A DNA stretch of 64,000 nt, from positions 27,051,018 to 27,115,017 of the forward strand of contig OZ022348.1 of the NCBI GenBank assembly GCA_963989245.1. Reading direction: 5' to 3'. This stretch comes from Nansenia antarctica (Eukaryota; Chordata; Actinopteri; Argentiniformes; Microstomatidae). Below the pieces are notes generated by a model. That model had not been told where the DNA came from. It ran no database searches and saw only the letters and a list, made by a program, of their open reading frames with translations. Positions 1-10,321 of this stretch are shown piece by piece. The position numbers and the translations under genes were made by a program. The first letter of the stretch is position 1, and each line of letters starts with the position of its first letter.

Positions 1-2795
1 GTCAGGGAGATTGGCATAAAGGCTGTCTGGTGGATGAACAAAGGGCTCAACAGATTTATGGATGAAGCGGCGCGTGATGGGTTTGTTTTCGATGACTCTG
101 GTACTCGGGACTTCATCATTCTGTTTTGGAGCTGCGGTTTTGGATCTCAAATGCTTGCATCGCCTCAGACGGACATGTTTGTTCATGCTTCCGATCTGGG
201 CGAAGTAAAGACCACATATGGGGCATTTGAACGGTGTTATTCCAGAGTGAAGCGGGAGTGGTACATGTAAAGTCTGGGGAATGTCTTGTTGCATAATTTA
301 CACATGGGTACAGGACGGCAGGTCGACTTGCTCTTCTGTGGTCTGGACTTAGTCTTAGAGGGGAGCTCAGCACTTTCATCATCAACCCCACAGCGATGTC
401 GCTCTGCCATCACGTCATTCACCAGGTAGGTGCTGCAGGTCTGGCAGAATTGAAATTTGTGCTGGGAGTGGCTACAACAATGGTGGTGCTCGAGTAGATG
501 GTCTGCACTCTGCGCCGTCTGTTGGCACTCTGAACAGTGGAACGTCTCGTTCGCGTCGTCCTTCTGCTTGGAGGTTTTCAGAAGCACGATAGGGTGAAGG
601 CGTCTCTTCATATGCTGCGAGGATTTCAACTGGGCTGCTTCGGTTCCTTCCGCCTGGTTGGATTCAGATCTCGTCTCCACCTTGCTCTCAGTTTCACTGA
701 GGGATTCCTCCTCTGACAGTGGTTCTCCGTAGAACATGCTGAGCATGGGGGGTTCTTCGCCATCGACTGCTGTGGATACACCCTCAAAGAGTGGCCTTGC
801 GTTTCCCAGACCAGCTCTTTCAAGGGTGGGTGGCTCCAAGGGTTTCTGTGGCACGGTCTGATGATCCTCCAAACAAGAAGAAGCATCGGTCTCCTCCTCA
901 AAGGGGCTAGTCCGTTGATTTTGAAGAGAGGGATTTTCTTCAGTCTGTGATTTGTCCTCTTTGCTTTCACTTGCACCAATGGACTCTGCCTCACTCACCT
1001 CACAGCTGCCGATGACTTCCTGAAATCTCAAACATTGATTTTTGGGGAAGTCTAAGCGGGATTCAAATGTTTGATTGCTACCCTCCGGTCCACCTATGCT
1101 TACGGAACTTTTGCTTCCATCTTCTGGCTTGGCTTCTCTATCGGCACTGGGACAGTCTATGGCATTGGTATAGTCGTTTAACTTGTGAGCGGCATCATGA
1201 GCGTCAGAGGTCTTGATATTCCCTGAATCCACTGGTCCTTGGTTTGATGAAGGAATGTCCTCCTCTTCATCACCCTCTCTCAGAACAGACCCTTCATTGT
1301 GGCCCTCCCGACTGCTGACATTGGTATATCGATTCTCTTCCCATATCGATTTCTCCTCCTCCTCCTCCTCCTCTTCTTCTTCTTCTTCCTCCTCCTCCTC
1401 CTCCTCCTCCTGTTCTACATCCATATCCTCCTCTCTTTCACTCCCTGAGACGGACATGCTATCTGGGGCATGGGACTATTGATCCCCTTGCATGCTCGTC
1501 TCCTCCTCCTCCTCCTCCTCCTTCTCTTCCTCTTCCTCCTGTTCCCCCTCCAGTGCTCTGCCATCCAGATCCTCTCCTCCCTCGCTTGCTGAGACAGGCT
1601 GACTCTCTGGGGCACCTAAGTGGGGATCTGAGTCTTGATGCTCTTTTTTGTGTGACTCCGCCTCCTCCTCCACCACCACATGTGTATCTCCTTGTCTTCC
1701 TCCTCCTCCACTTTCTCCTCCTCTTCTAATCTCCTCCTCCTGATGCTCTTTTTTGTGTGACTCCTCCTCCTTCTCCGCATGTGTATCTCCTTGTCTTCCT
1801 CCTCCACATTCTCCTCCTCCTTCACATTCTCCTCCTCTTCCGATCTCCTCCTCCTCCTCCTGATGCTCTTGAGTGTATGACTCTGAGGCACATGAGTGTT
1901 CATCCTCTTGCATGCATGTCTCCTTGTCCTCCTCTTCGCTAGGCGTGCCTCCTCCATATCCTCCTCCTCTTATCCTCTCCTCCTCCTCCTCCTCTTGTGT
2001 GCCTGACTCCTCCTCCTCTTCCTCTTTTTCTCTCTCCTGTGCATCGTCAACTGGACCCTCCTCTCTATCATTCTCTGAGGCGGAGAGGCTGCCTGGGTCA
2101 CCTGGGAGGGGAATCGAGACCTTGCAAGCACCGCCTCCTTCCACAGGGGGTGATCTGTTGTCCTCTGAACGCAGTGGGGTATCCTTAGGATTGCTAGAGG
2201 GAGTAGGGGGGCATTTTGGATTACTCAAATTCCTGTTGCTGTCGATTCCTTGGGTTTCAGAACGCTGACTAGAATCGTGGTTAAACGTTGGATAGGAGGA
2301 CCTCGACCTGTCGTTGTCTGGCTCTGAGCAGCTGCTGACGTCGGAGTAGTCTTCTAGAATAGATGGATTTAGCATGTCACAGTCGTCTTTGAAATCACGC
2401 AAGTCGACTTCTAAACATATGGGGAAACGGCTGGAACTGGCTGATCTATCTGGGGCAAAATCTGTGAAGGAGCTGCCTCCTCCTCCTCTGTGTTTTACCA
2501 GGTCTGCCTCAACTATCTGTTGTCTCTCACCTTGCCATGGGAAGATATCATAGTATCTATTCTGTGGCACAGAATCTGAGCTAGGGTTGGAATTTGAGTC
2601 AAGGTCTGAATTCAAGTTCAAAACGGGGGAGAGGGTCTCCGTGGAAACCCCCATGTTGGAAAGGCCATCCTGTTCGATGAGGCTCTCGATGTGTTGGACC
2701 AAGTTCTCCTCTGGATCCAACGGCGCCGTCACAGTCCTCGGGTCTGAGGACAGAGGCTGAATGTTGTGCAAACAGGTGTTCCATCCATGAGCCAT
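1..2795 (-). CDS. acidic C2H2 zinc-finger protein gene, interrupted, 3' part beyond window
   Basis: From an ATG at 2795 the frame runs leftward 439 codons to an in-frame TAG at about 1476-1478, then continues in the same frame through another ATG (1457) to a stop near 237. The N-terminal two thirds is Ser/Asp/Glu-rich low complexity with a run of about 20 glutamates (near 1355-1412). The C-terminal part has degenerate Cys/His fingers (CSEC...H near 545-480, CKLCNKTF near 290). A further good finger (FKCPICG...H, near 235-160) is in another frame. The shift is explained if one C is missing near 250, where the sequence between the two fingers reads CGCTTCACTC. The last finger frame stays open to base 1. 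The orthologue was not recognised; a nuclear DNA-binding role is inferred from the fingers only. The stop and frameshift mean either a decaying gene or sequence errors in repeat-rich coding DNA. Confidence 0.6.
1610..1990 (-). repeat. coding tandem repeat in the zinc-finger gene
   Basis: The acidic region contains imperfect repeats of a block reading RQGDTHxEKEEESHKKEHQ followed by EEE and a glycine-rich RGGExGGG segment. It is seen twice clearly (about 1625-1815) and in weaker form up to about 1990. The DNA is TCC/CTC-rich on the plus strand, so length is probably unstable. Confidence 0.6.
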
Positions 2796-2951
2796 CCTCC
2801 ACGTGGGGGTGGGGGGGGGTTGGGGACCTCAGTCCTCCTTCACCCGATCCTGAGAGAGAATGAATTCACAAGACAAGAATAAGTCAGCAAGTGTTAATGT
2901 GCATACAGGCTAAGATCTTAAAGAGAGACCTTGGTACACATGGATATAGGT

Positions 2952-3060
2952 TAGGGTTGGGCGGTTATACGGTTATAACGCGGTTTTTGAAAATAGCAGC
3001 GGTATGTCAATACCATCATAAAACCGTCAGAAATTGCTATATATATTAAACGCCTTAAGA
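2952..3060. mobile_element. hAT-like terminal fragment
   Basis: The sequence TAGGGTTGGGCGGTTATACG at 2952 is the TAGGGxTGGGC-type terminus common in fish hAT elements. It is followed by a subterminal run with alternating GGTT/AACC motifs. No matching right terminus or 8-bp target duplication was found, so this is a solo or truncated end. Confidence 0.45.
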
Positions 3061-3299
3061 GTGTTTGTCCAGCACCACTGTGTGTGTGGGTGAAGATGCT
3101 ATGAAAGTGATGACAGAATGTTTTGTAAACAAATGTGTCACAGAAATAACCTGTCAAAAAATACTACTTAGAAGCGATCATAATCGTGTGTCACCTGACC
3201 GCTTCTCCTCAGAAGAAGAATACGCTCTGCGCTTGGAGTGTTGGCAGTGTTTCCCATACATAGTCAATTCGCTCAAGCAGAAACGATGATTAGGACATG

Positions 3300-3591
3300 A
3301 TCACCAGCACCTGCACTTTATCTTAGACACCACTTGAAGGGCCATGTGCAATATTCGAAAACACCACTTGAAGGGTTATGTGCAATATATATTTATACCA
3401 AATGATGCCATGTCCAGGTGGAAACTGCTGCCAATGTCACTCAATGTTTGCTGCTGTCCTGTTGTTTACTTTGCCTACTGTATGTTGTATGTATCGTCTC
3501 TGTTGCACTTGAAGCATGAAAGTACCATGCCCAAGACAAGTTTCCCCTCGGGGACAATAAAGTATAATCAATCAATCAATCAATCAATAGT
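3300..3591 (+). mobile_element. LINE 3' end with (AATC)n tail
   Basis: A non-coding stretch ends in GGGGACAATAAAGTATAATC followed by five to six ATCA units. A polyadenylation-like AATAAA placed just before a short tandem tail is the normal 3' terminus of fish L2/CR1-type LINEs. A small internal duplication (ACCACTTGAAGGG..ATGTGCAATAT, 3329-3390) is present. Confidence 0.55.
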
Positions 3592-3774
3592 CAGGGCTTA
3601 AACTGGGAAAAAATCCTGTGCCTGAAACTTTTTCTTGGGGAGGGGGGTCACAGTTTGAGATATTGGGAGAGCGGGTACAGAAGACAGCTTCTTGTCTCAA
3701 TGTTTAAATGCATTAATACTATTTTATAGTCAATACTAAATATATGTCTCAATGTTAAAATGCATTAATACTGT

Positions 3775-3940
3775 ACGGAACTACTCCTATACCTCCCTCG
3801 GGAGCGGCCGCCCAATATGCCGCTCCGCGTGTGTGCCCCAGCCATATCCGGATCTGGCGAGCTGGGATTCGAACCCAGTCCCCGGTGGGCAGCATGCACT
3901 AGTGGCCAGTGCTTAGACCGCTACACCACCGTGGGGCGAG
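3775..3940 (-). mobile_element. tRNA-derived SINE with 13-bp target duplication
   Basis: Read on the minus strand, the element starts with a tRNA-like head holding an A-box-like GGTGTAGCGGTCTAAGC and a B box GGTTCGAATCC, followed by a GC-rich body. It is bracketed by a perfect direct repeat GCATTAATACTGT at 3762-3774 and 3941-3953, the target site duplication of retroposition. It is an insertion, not a functional tRNA gene. Confidence 0.8.
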
Positions 3941-3996
3941 GCATTAATACTGTTTTATACTCAATACAAAATAAAATAATATATTTAGATGTGTCT

Positions 3997-4272
3997 TTAA
4001 AAGAACAAACTGATTAAATCACTTACGGCCAAACTGATTGCATCACTTATTAAGCCACTATCACTATAACAATAGATCAATAGATCTACATCAAGTAGAA
4101 TACTGATGACTAGTGACCAGTCAAGACCATTGGACTCCAGGATATCTTTGAGTTCCTGCATGAGGGCTGACGAGTTGGCGATGTTTACTTTCCTGCTGGC
4201 TAGGTGTTGTGTTGTTACTTTGGCCAGATCATCATCAAAAAATCGAACAAGGACATTGAGGATTTTGTCCAT
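3997..4272 (-). pseudogene. hAT transposase fragment
   Basis: An open frame of 91 codons begins MDKILNVLVRFFDDD and contains HLASRKVNIANSSALMQELK, which resembles the internal region of hAT/ZBED-like transposases. It ends without the C-terminal dimerisation domain, so it is a remnant. The identification rests on residue pattern only. Confidence 0.45.
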
Positions 4273-4540
4273 GTTAGCGAGATACTGGGCTGCTAAAAGC
4301 GAACGTCTCTACAAGCTAACATTACACTCATTCAAACTTCTTAAGGCCCGCCCCACTACTCTGCCTCCGATTGGCTAGAAGTCGTTGGTTGGCTTGAGCA
4401 ATGTGATACCATTGGTAGGCGGAACTGTCTCTTTGCTGAAGACGACTCTTTCAATTACTATTCCCGCGCCGGAAATCCGGCACCGTACCGGAGAACTTTA
4501 AGCCCTGTATACCGTTTCCCGCCACAAGGTGGCTGGCTGG

Positions 4541-4620
4541 AATGGAATGGAATGGACTTTATTTGTCATTGCTACAGTACAGGTACCAAACAACGAAATT
4601 TAGGAGGGGTGGCTCGTTTA
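4541..4620 (-). mobile_element. L2-like LINE 3' end, (TTCCA)n tail
   Basis: GACTTTATTTGTCATTGCTA followed by CAGTACAGGTACCAAACAAC matches the LINE 3' ends at about 38275-38340 and 45925-45990, all in reverse orientation. The copy starts with GGAATGGAATGGAATGG, its short tandem tail. Confidence 0.6.
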
Positions 4621-4779
4621 CATCCCATCCCAGGCTGCAGGGCTATGTGATTTTCCATCTTACTACATTAGCATTTTTAACATGTTTTTATGTTTGCTGA
4701 AAATACCACACAGATTTTTATCTAAAGGCATTCTAGCATGTCTCTGTTTCGGTCATTTTCTCAGTGGGCTGATTCAAGG

Positions 4780-5095
4780 GTCATCAGCGGAAGTCATCTG
4801 CGTTTTTCTGCGGATTCGCTGTGCGGCGAAAAATCGCACGGTTCCCGAGGGAATAGAATACAAATAAAAATATCCCAGCGTTCCCCACAACACAAGGAAT
4901 ACAAAGCCATTTGAATAGAAACTGTCGGACCTTGCGTTCGAAAGTAACATGCAGATACATACGGGTCAGAAAATCAGCAGTAGTTTTCTGCTGAAAAAAC
5001 ACATGGTTCCCGAAGGAATAGAGTTAAAAAACCAAATATCCCAGTGTTGCCCACAAAACATGGAATCGATAACCATTTACATGGAAACGATGGGA
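4780..5095. repeat. diverged tandem duplication of about 180 bp
   Basis: Two copies share the order CTG-rich start, GGTTCCCGA(G/A)GGAATAGA, AAATATCCCAG(C/T)GTT, CCCACAA, CCATTT and GGAAAC/GAAAC. The first is near 4800-4930 and the second near 4975-5095. No coding capacity or known family was recognised. It directly precedes the Gypsy fragment. Confidence 0.5.
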
Positions 5096-5143
5096 TGTAA
5101 ACGAGTTCGAATGTAGCGGACGGATGAACACGCCAAGCATGGG

Positions 5144-6148
5144 GTGGAGCACCACATAGAGACCAAGGGCGCCCCCATCTACGCTAGGGCCCGGCGGCTC
5201 AACCCCGACAGGCTAGCAGTCGCTAAGTCTGAGTTCGCCAACATGGAGCGCCTTGGTATCATCCGCCGCTCAGACAGCCCATGGGCCTCACCGCTACACA
5301 TCGTGCCGAAACCAGACGGCGGATGGCGACCGTGTGGCGACTACCGCCGCCTCAACGACGCTACGACACCCGACCGCTACCCAGTTCCCCACATTCAGGA
5401 CTTTTCTGCGCATCTGGCGGGTAAGCTGGTTTTCTCAAAGGTGGACCTAGTGCGTGGCTACCACCAAGTCCCCGTGCACCCTTCAGACATTCCCAAAACG
5501 GCGGTGATCACGCCGTTCGGGCTATTCGAATTCCTATGCATGCCGTTTGGACTTAAGAATGCAGCCCAGTCCTTTCAGCGGCTAATGGATTCGACGCTCA
5601 GAGACATGCCATTCCTATTCGTCTATTTGGACGACATCCTCGTTGCCAGCTCCTCGGAGGAAGAACACCTGGCACATCTCCGAGACCTCTTCACGAGGCT
5701 CAGCCAACATGGCCTGATCATTAACCCGGCGAAGTGTCTGTTCGGGTTACCCTCCATCCAATTCCTTGGGCATCTCATCAACAAAGATGGGGCCGCCCCC
5801 CTCCCATCGAAGGTGGAGGCCGTTTCCGCCTTCCCCCGCCCACACACATCTCGAGCACTCCGAGAGTTTTTCGGAATGGTGACTTTTTATGACCGGTTCA
5901 TCCACCATGCAGCCCACACCATGCACCCGCTGTACGAGGCTATGAAGGACAAATCCCCCAACCAGGCCATCGACTGGACGGCCGAGAGGGAAGCCGCCTT
6001 CATGGCCACCAAGACCGCCCTAAGCCAGGCTGCCATGTTGGCCCACCCGTCAACCAAGGCCCCTATTGCCATCACCACCGATGCGTCGGACTACGCCGTC
6101 GGCGCGGTGCACGAACAATGGGTCGCAGGCGCAGGCTCAGAAAATTAG
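5144..6148 (+). pseudogene. Gypsy reverse transcriptase fragment
   Basis: The open frame begins inside the RT domain. Visible motifs are WASPLHIVPKPDGGWRPCGD, DLVRGYHQVPV, TPFGLFEFLCMPFGLKNA, the catalytic FVYLDDILVAS and FLGHLI. An RNase H start (TTDASDYAVGAV) follows, then the sequence jumps to unrelated residues and stops. The YLDD catalytic pair is intact. The RNase H domain is cut after its first strand. Confidence 0.85.
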
Positions 6149-7314
6149 TTTCTGAGAAGTTCGTTTGGCAGGGACTCAAGAAGGAGGTAAGGGGCTGGGT
6201 CGACACGTGCGTGGCCTGTCAACGCGCCAAAGTACACCGCCATACCAGAGCCCCTTTTGAGCCCTTCACTGTTCCTGAGAGGAGGTTCGACCACGTCAAC
6301 GTCGACCTTGTGGGACCGCTGCCCGCCTCTCACGGCTTCACCTACCTTTTCACCATGGTGGACAGGACGACCCGCTGGCCCGAAGCCGTTCCCCTCTCCT
6401 CGACGGCGTCTTCCGACGTGGCCCGTGCGTTCATCGGCACGTGGGTCGCGCGCTTTGGGACCCCGTCTGACCTGTCCTCTGACCGTGGCTCGCAGTTTAC
6501 CTCAGAACTGTGGAACGCTGTAGCTAGTGGTTTGGGGGTAAAGCTGCACCGCACTACTGCCTATCACCCCCAGGCTAACGGTTTGTGCGAGCGGTTCCAC
6601 CGCTCAATGAAGGCGGCCCTACGCGCGAGTTTGACAGACGGCAACTGGGTGGACAAACTTCCGTGGGTCATGCTTGGCCTCAGATGTGCCCCCAAAGAGG
6701 ACTTGCAGTCCTCGTCTGCCGAACTCGTATACGGCCAAACCCTACGAGTCCCTGGAGATTTCATCCCGGATGCCACTGTCCCCTGGTCTGCAGCCAGGCA
6801 GCGCTCCTCCCTGCTGGAGGCCGCTGAGGTGTTCGCACCCGTCCCCACTTCACAGCACGGTACCCCTGCTTTCCGGGTCCCCACCGAGCTGCGCTCGTCA
6901 GACTTTGTCTTCATTCGCCACGACGCCCACCGCGGCCCCCTACGCCTCCCTTACGATGGCCCGTTCAAGGTCCTACAACACGGGGACAAGACCCTGGTGG
7001 TGGACGTTGGTGGTAGACACGAGACGATCTCCATTGATAGGATCAAGTCCGCTCACGTGGACGGTTCCAGGCCATTGGAACTGGCTCAGCCCCCACGCCG
7101 TGGCCGCCCCCCCATGCCCCACCCCCCGCCCCCGGTCGCTGTGCCTTCAGCTGCGCCGGCTGCCTTTGCCCCTGCCCCTGCCCCTGTCCCGGTTCCCCCT
7201 GCCCTGGCCCCGGCTGGCCCTGCCCCTGCCCCTGCCCCGGATGCCCCTGCGTCCCACACCCGCCGGGGTCGGATCGTCGTCCCTCCCCGACACAGGAATT
7301 TTGACTATGGGTGA
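6118..7314 (+). pseudogene. Gypsy integrase and C-terminal tail
   Basis: The frame holds the second half of the zinc-binding HHCC motif (CVACQRAK), the integrase core with catalytic aspartates (VDLVGPL and SDRGSQF) and glutamate (NGLCERFHR), then a C-terminal DNA-binding part and a long Pro/Ala tail ending RHRNFDYG. The core is uninterrupted. The two histidines of HHCC were lost in the deletion that joined it to the RT fragment. Confidence 0.8.
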
Positions 7315-7330
7315 ATTCTGGGGGGGTTTG

Positions 7331-7536
7331 TGTGGTGGGTTAACATAATTCACCCACGGAACTAATAGTTGGGAGTATTGTTCCGCACGGAGGGTTAAGT
7401 GCGTGGTACTCAAGTTGTTACATCAGTTATATAGTTACTGCTTAAGTGTGTGGTCGCGACTTGTTCATGTCTGTTAATAAACGTTTAGCTGTGACATTCG
7501 ACACGCCGCATCCGACTCCCGTCTCTCGGCACTACA
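7331..7536 (+). mobile_element. 3' LTR of the Gypsy element
   Basis: Starts TGTGGTGGG just after a G-rich polypurine tract and ends CTCGGCACTACA, giving the TG...CA termini of an LTR. It contains a polyadenylation signal (GTTAATAAACG near 7468). A 5' partner LTR is not in the window. Confidence 0.65.
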
Positions 7537-8199
7537 ATATACACTATTTAGCATATGCAACATAAATGTTTCATTCCAACGCGTGGCTTACAACAAAGTT
7601 TTGTATCCACAACTGAAAAGTCATAATTTAGATGTAATAATCATCAAAGATTCAATCAAAGATTTTTTGTGTTTTTAATTGTTTTATTTACTAGCTTATA
7701 AAAAGGCAAACACAAATAATACCAGAGGCTTCTTTAAAGTGTCTCTAAACTGTCAATGTTCAAGTCCAGGCATCAAAAGTGAAAAGCAGGCAAAGTCCAC
7801 CAAAGCAAAGTTCATTCTAAAATGAACAGATGAACATCTGAATAAAAAAATGTCTTACATAACTTGTTAGGGAGCATAAAGCAATACGACTATCTGGTAT
7901 TGTATGGTATCCCAGCAAGCACCGACGGACCTGGACGAATTCGGACCAGCCCGATAACGGCCAGACCACGTAATATCACAACTAGTTAGTATCTGGCCCA
8001 GAATATCATCCTATTTCAACTAAAATATAAAAATATAAAATATTTTTTTACATATATTTGTCGGGAGAAAATACCCAAATGTGAAACCCCAGCAACAACC
8101 CGTCAACTCTGTTGTGACAGACATCAAAGTGGTTTTGATAAAAAACGGGCCGATTGCGTCACAGTGATGAGCGTGACGTCACGGGGCGAAAACGACTTA
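7537..8199. other. AT-rich intergenic stretch, nothing identified
   Basis: No coding frame, repeat terminus or RNA gene was recognised here. The sequence is AT-rich and appears to be old intergenic or decayed transposon DNA. Confidence 0.5.
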
Positions 8200-9853
8200 T
8201 GGCGTTTTTCCATCAGCAGCCCAGCCCAGGTCGGTTCAGGTCGGGTCGGGTCACTTTAGCCCGCTTTTGATCAGTTCTGGTTTTCCATTATACACAACCG
8301 ACCCGGACTAGTAGGAGGAGTAGGCGATAGTAGGCGGAGTTACGCGTCATAACAGCGCGCCATGGTGGTGACGTATATTTTCACGAGACACAACACAGCA
8401 ACAATAGCAGAATGGAGGAACTTGCAACTATCCTATGCCTTTCCCTCGGCATGTGGTATATTATTAACCATGTTTTTTTGGAGAGAAAAGAGAGAAGACA
8501 GAAGAGCGAAGACAGAAGGAAGGATACTCGAAAGAGGAATGCTGAAAAGAGAAAGAAACTTATGTGGGCTATCGTAAGGAGATGGCTACTACTTTACCTC
8601 ACTGTAGCATCATTGTTATGTTCAGGAGATGGCTACTGCCTGATTGTCTGCATGTTTGAATCATTTCTATTGGATTTTGTTCTGCACATATTTTGTTCTA
8701 CACATAATAAAGTCATGTTTTTTGAACCCTTAAAACCACTGCCTTCACTTGTCTGCTTTATGAACTGTAGCATCATTGTATCTCAGCATCGGCATTCAAT
8801 GACATCATTATACAGACAGGCTGATAGATACGAGTGCAGCGCTGTCTTGCTGGTAGTCAAATATATTTATTTATACAGCATATGGATGTTACGTGCCTGT
8901 TAGCCTACTTGCCGCTTTCAGTTCTAGTAGATTTGTAGTTTAGATCTCGCAACCAGGGATTGGGAAGCGATGTATTTCTACGAAAAGGCTGACTGACGCG
9001 GGGCTCCAATCTCCGCGTTTATAGAGTGCTCCGGTGTCTGTGACATAATAACAACTGCTCTGATTAGATTGCTTAGATTGTTTAATACATCAACGGGGGG
9101 AAAAGCGAGATGAACTCGCGAGTATCATGCGGTGCTTTATGAACTGTAGTATCATTGTGTGCCGTGTTATTCGCGGAGCGAATTCCCTGTTAAAACGTTT
9201 CTCTGCCCCCGCTGTCAACTGGACTTTGAAACAGCAGCAAGCGGTGCTGCGAGCAGCAGCAGCGGGTGAACTCCCGGTTCATCGAGTTTACGGTTAAAAG
9301 CATAACTTCTCGGGGTGTCAGCGCGGTGGTTAAGGGCTCAAAATGACCGTAGACCGATGGTGAAGTTAGCAAAGGAGTATTGTGTTTGTACCACCTCCAC
9401 AGCCGGTGTTATTCACGGGCAAAGACGGTGCATAATAGCGATGTTTGTGTTGTGCTTGTTGTAAATAAAAGTTCTATGATTCATTGAAATGACATTAAAC
9501 TAAGATAATACGATGGTCAGCATAATTTTTCGAATCTTTATTAATAAGCTATTACAGAAACTGTAGTGACATTTTCCAAGAGCGAATGTGGTATTTCAAG
9601 ATGGCGGTTAGTGAAGAAATCTATGAACATGGGATGACGATTTCCATTGACCAATCAACGGTGTGCAGCGTCACACGTCACACGCAGCCTGGCAAAAAGA
9701 TCCGGATCTAAAAATGTAGACCCAGGTCTCGAAGGGGAGCTAAAGAAGCGACCCGAACCGAGCTGACGCGACCTGGGCCGACAAATGGAAAAGGGCCAAA
9801 GAAGCAGGCCGAAGCGGGCTGGCCCGGGCTGGCCCTGTAATGGAAAAGCGCCA
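8200..9853. mobile_element. TIR element of about 1.65 kb, no transposase
   Basis: The left end TGGCGTTTTTCCATCAGC at 8200 is matched by the inverted right end AATGGAAAAGCGCCA at 9853. Subterminal GGTCGG/CCGACC-type motifs lie just inside both ends. No transposase frame is present. The interior modules at about 9043-9130, 9258-9432 and 9431-9560 recur in the elements at 36076-36820, 55588-57962 and 60228-61127. The target duplication is unclear, so the superfamily is left open. Confidence 0.6.
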
Positions 9854-9970
9854 ATAAATACCGGAGGTTCTCCGTTGTTCAGACATCCCCTTACCACCAT
9901 CATGCCCAGAGCAGCTCGCAGAAACACCTCCGCCTCCCGCCCCGTCCGTCGCCGCCGGCGCCCCAGGGTT

Positions 9971-10029
9971 AGACCTAACCTAACCTAACCTAACCTAACC
10001 TAACCTAACCTAACCTAACCTAACCTAAC
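9971..10029. repeat. (CTAAC)n pentanucleotide array
   Basis: About eleven perfect CTAAC units, flanked by CAGGGTTAG on both sides. The unit is five bases, not the vertebrate telomere hexamer. Confidence 0.85.
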
Positions 10030-10110
10030 CAGGGTTAGCCGGAGGAGGAGGAGGAGGGGAGGCCGGAGGAGGCGGTAGGACCGAGCCAGTAGGCTGGGCT
10101 CGGCAGGCGG

Positions 10111-10321
10111 TGTTACTTTAAATCATTCCCCGTATGGAGGGGAGAGTGGGCGGAGGGGGTATGAACAACGGAGAACAACTTGCCTTCCTCACCCTCCTAC
10201 CCTCCCCCCTCCCTAAGGGGAATGGTTTTCTCTCATTTTGCGTGTCTGTCTGTACGTACAGAGCCACACAATAAAACCCGCATCAATTGGAGATCACCTG
10301 CTCTTGTCTTCACTGGTAACA
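10111..10321 (+). mobile_element. candidate LTR (solo or 3' LTR)
   Basis: Begins TGTTACTTTAAATC and ends CACTGGTAACA, so the termini form the inverted pair TGTTAC/GTAACA. An AATAAA lies near 10270, followed by a U5-like tail. Upstream is a purine-rich GGAGGAGGAGGAGG run and a short arginine-rich frame (9901-9988) that could be the end of a gag-like protein. No internal polymerase is present. Confidence 0.5.

Larger units (their letters stand above)
3592..4507 (-). mobile_element. non-autonomous or decayed hAT copy
   Basis: The left end CAGGGCTTAAAC at 3592 and the right end CTTTAAGCCCTG at 4507 form short terminal inverted repeats. The interior carries a hAT transposase fragment in minus orientation and a SINE insertion. 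The flanking 8 bases do not match, so the pairing of these ends is tentative. Confidence 0.45.
5105..7536 (+). mobile_element. 5'-truncated Ty3/Gypsy retrotransposon
   Basis: The order is reverse transcriptase, integrase, polypurine tract (CTGGGGGGG near 7318) and 3' LTR. Gag, protease and the 5' LTR are absent, and an internal deletion near 6110 removed most of RNase H. GC content is higher than in the neighbouring DNA. The copy cannot be autonomous. Confidence 0.85.

Noticed and set aside
3795..3940. tRNA gene on the minus strand
   Set aside because: A and B boxes are present, but the cloverleaf does not close and a 13-bp target duplication brackets it, so it is a SINE.
8412..8903. 163-codon open frame
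   Set aside because: It lies wholly inside a non-autonomous TIR element, with Lys/Arg/Cys-rich residues and no recognisable domain.
9971..10029. Interstitial telomere
   Set aside because: The unit is CTAAC (5 bp), not the vertebrate CCCTAA hexamer.
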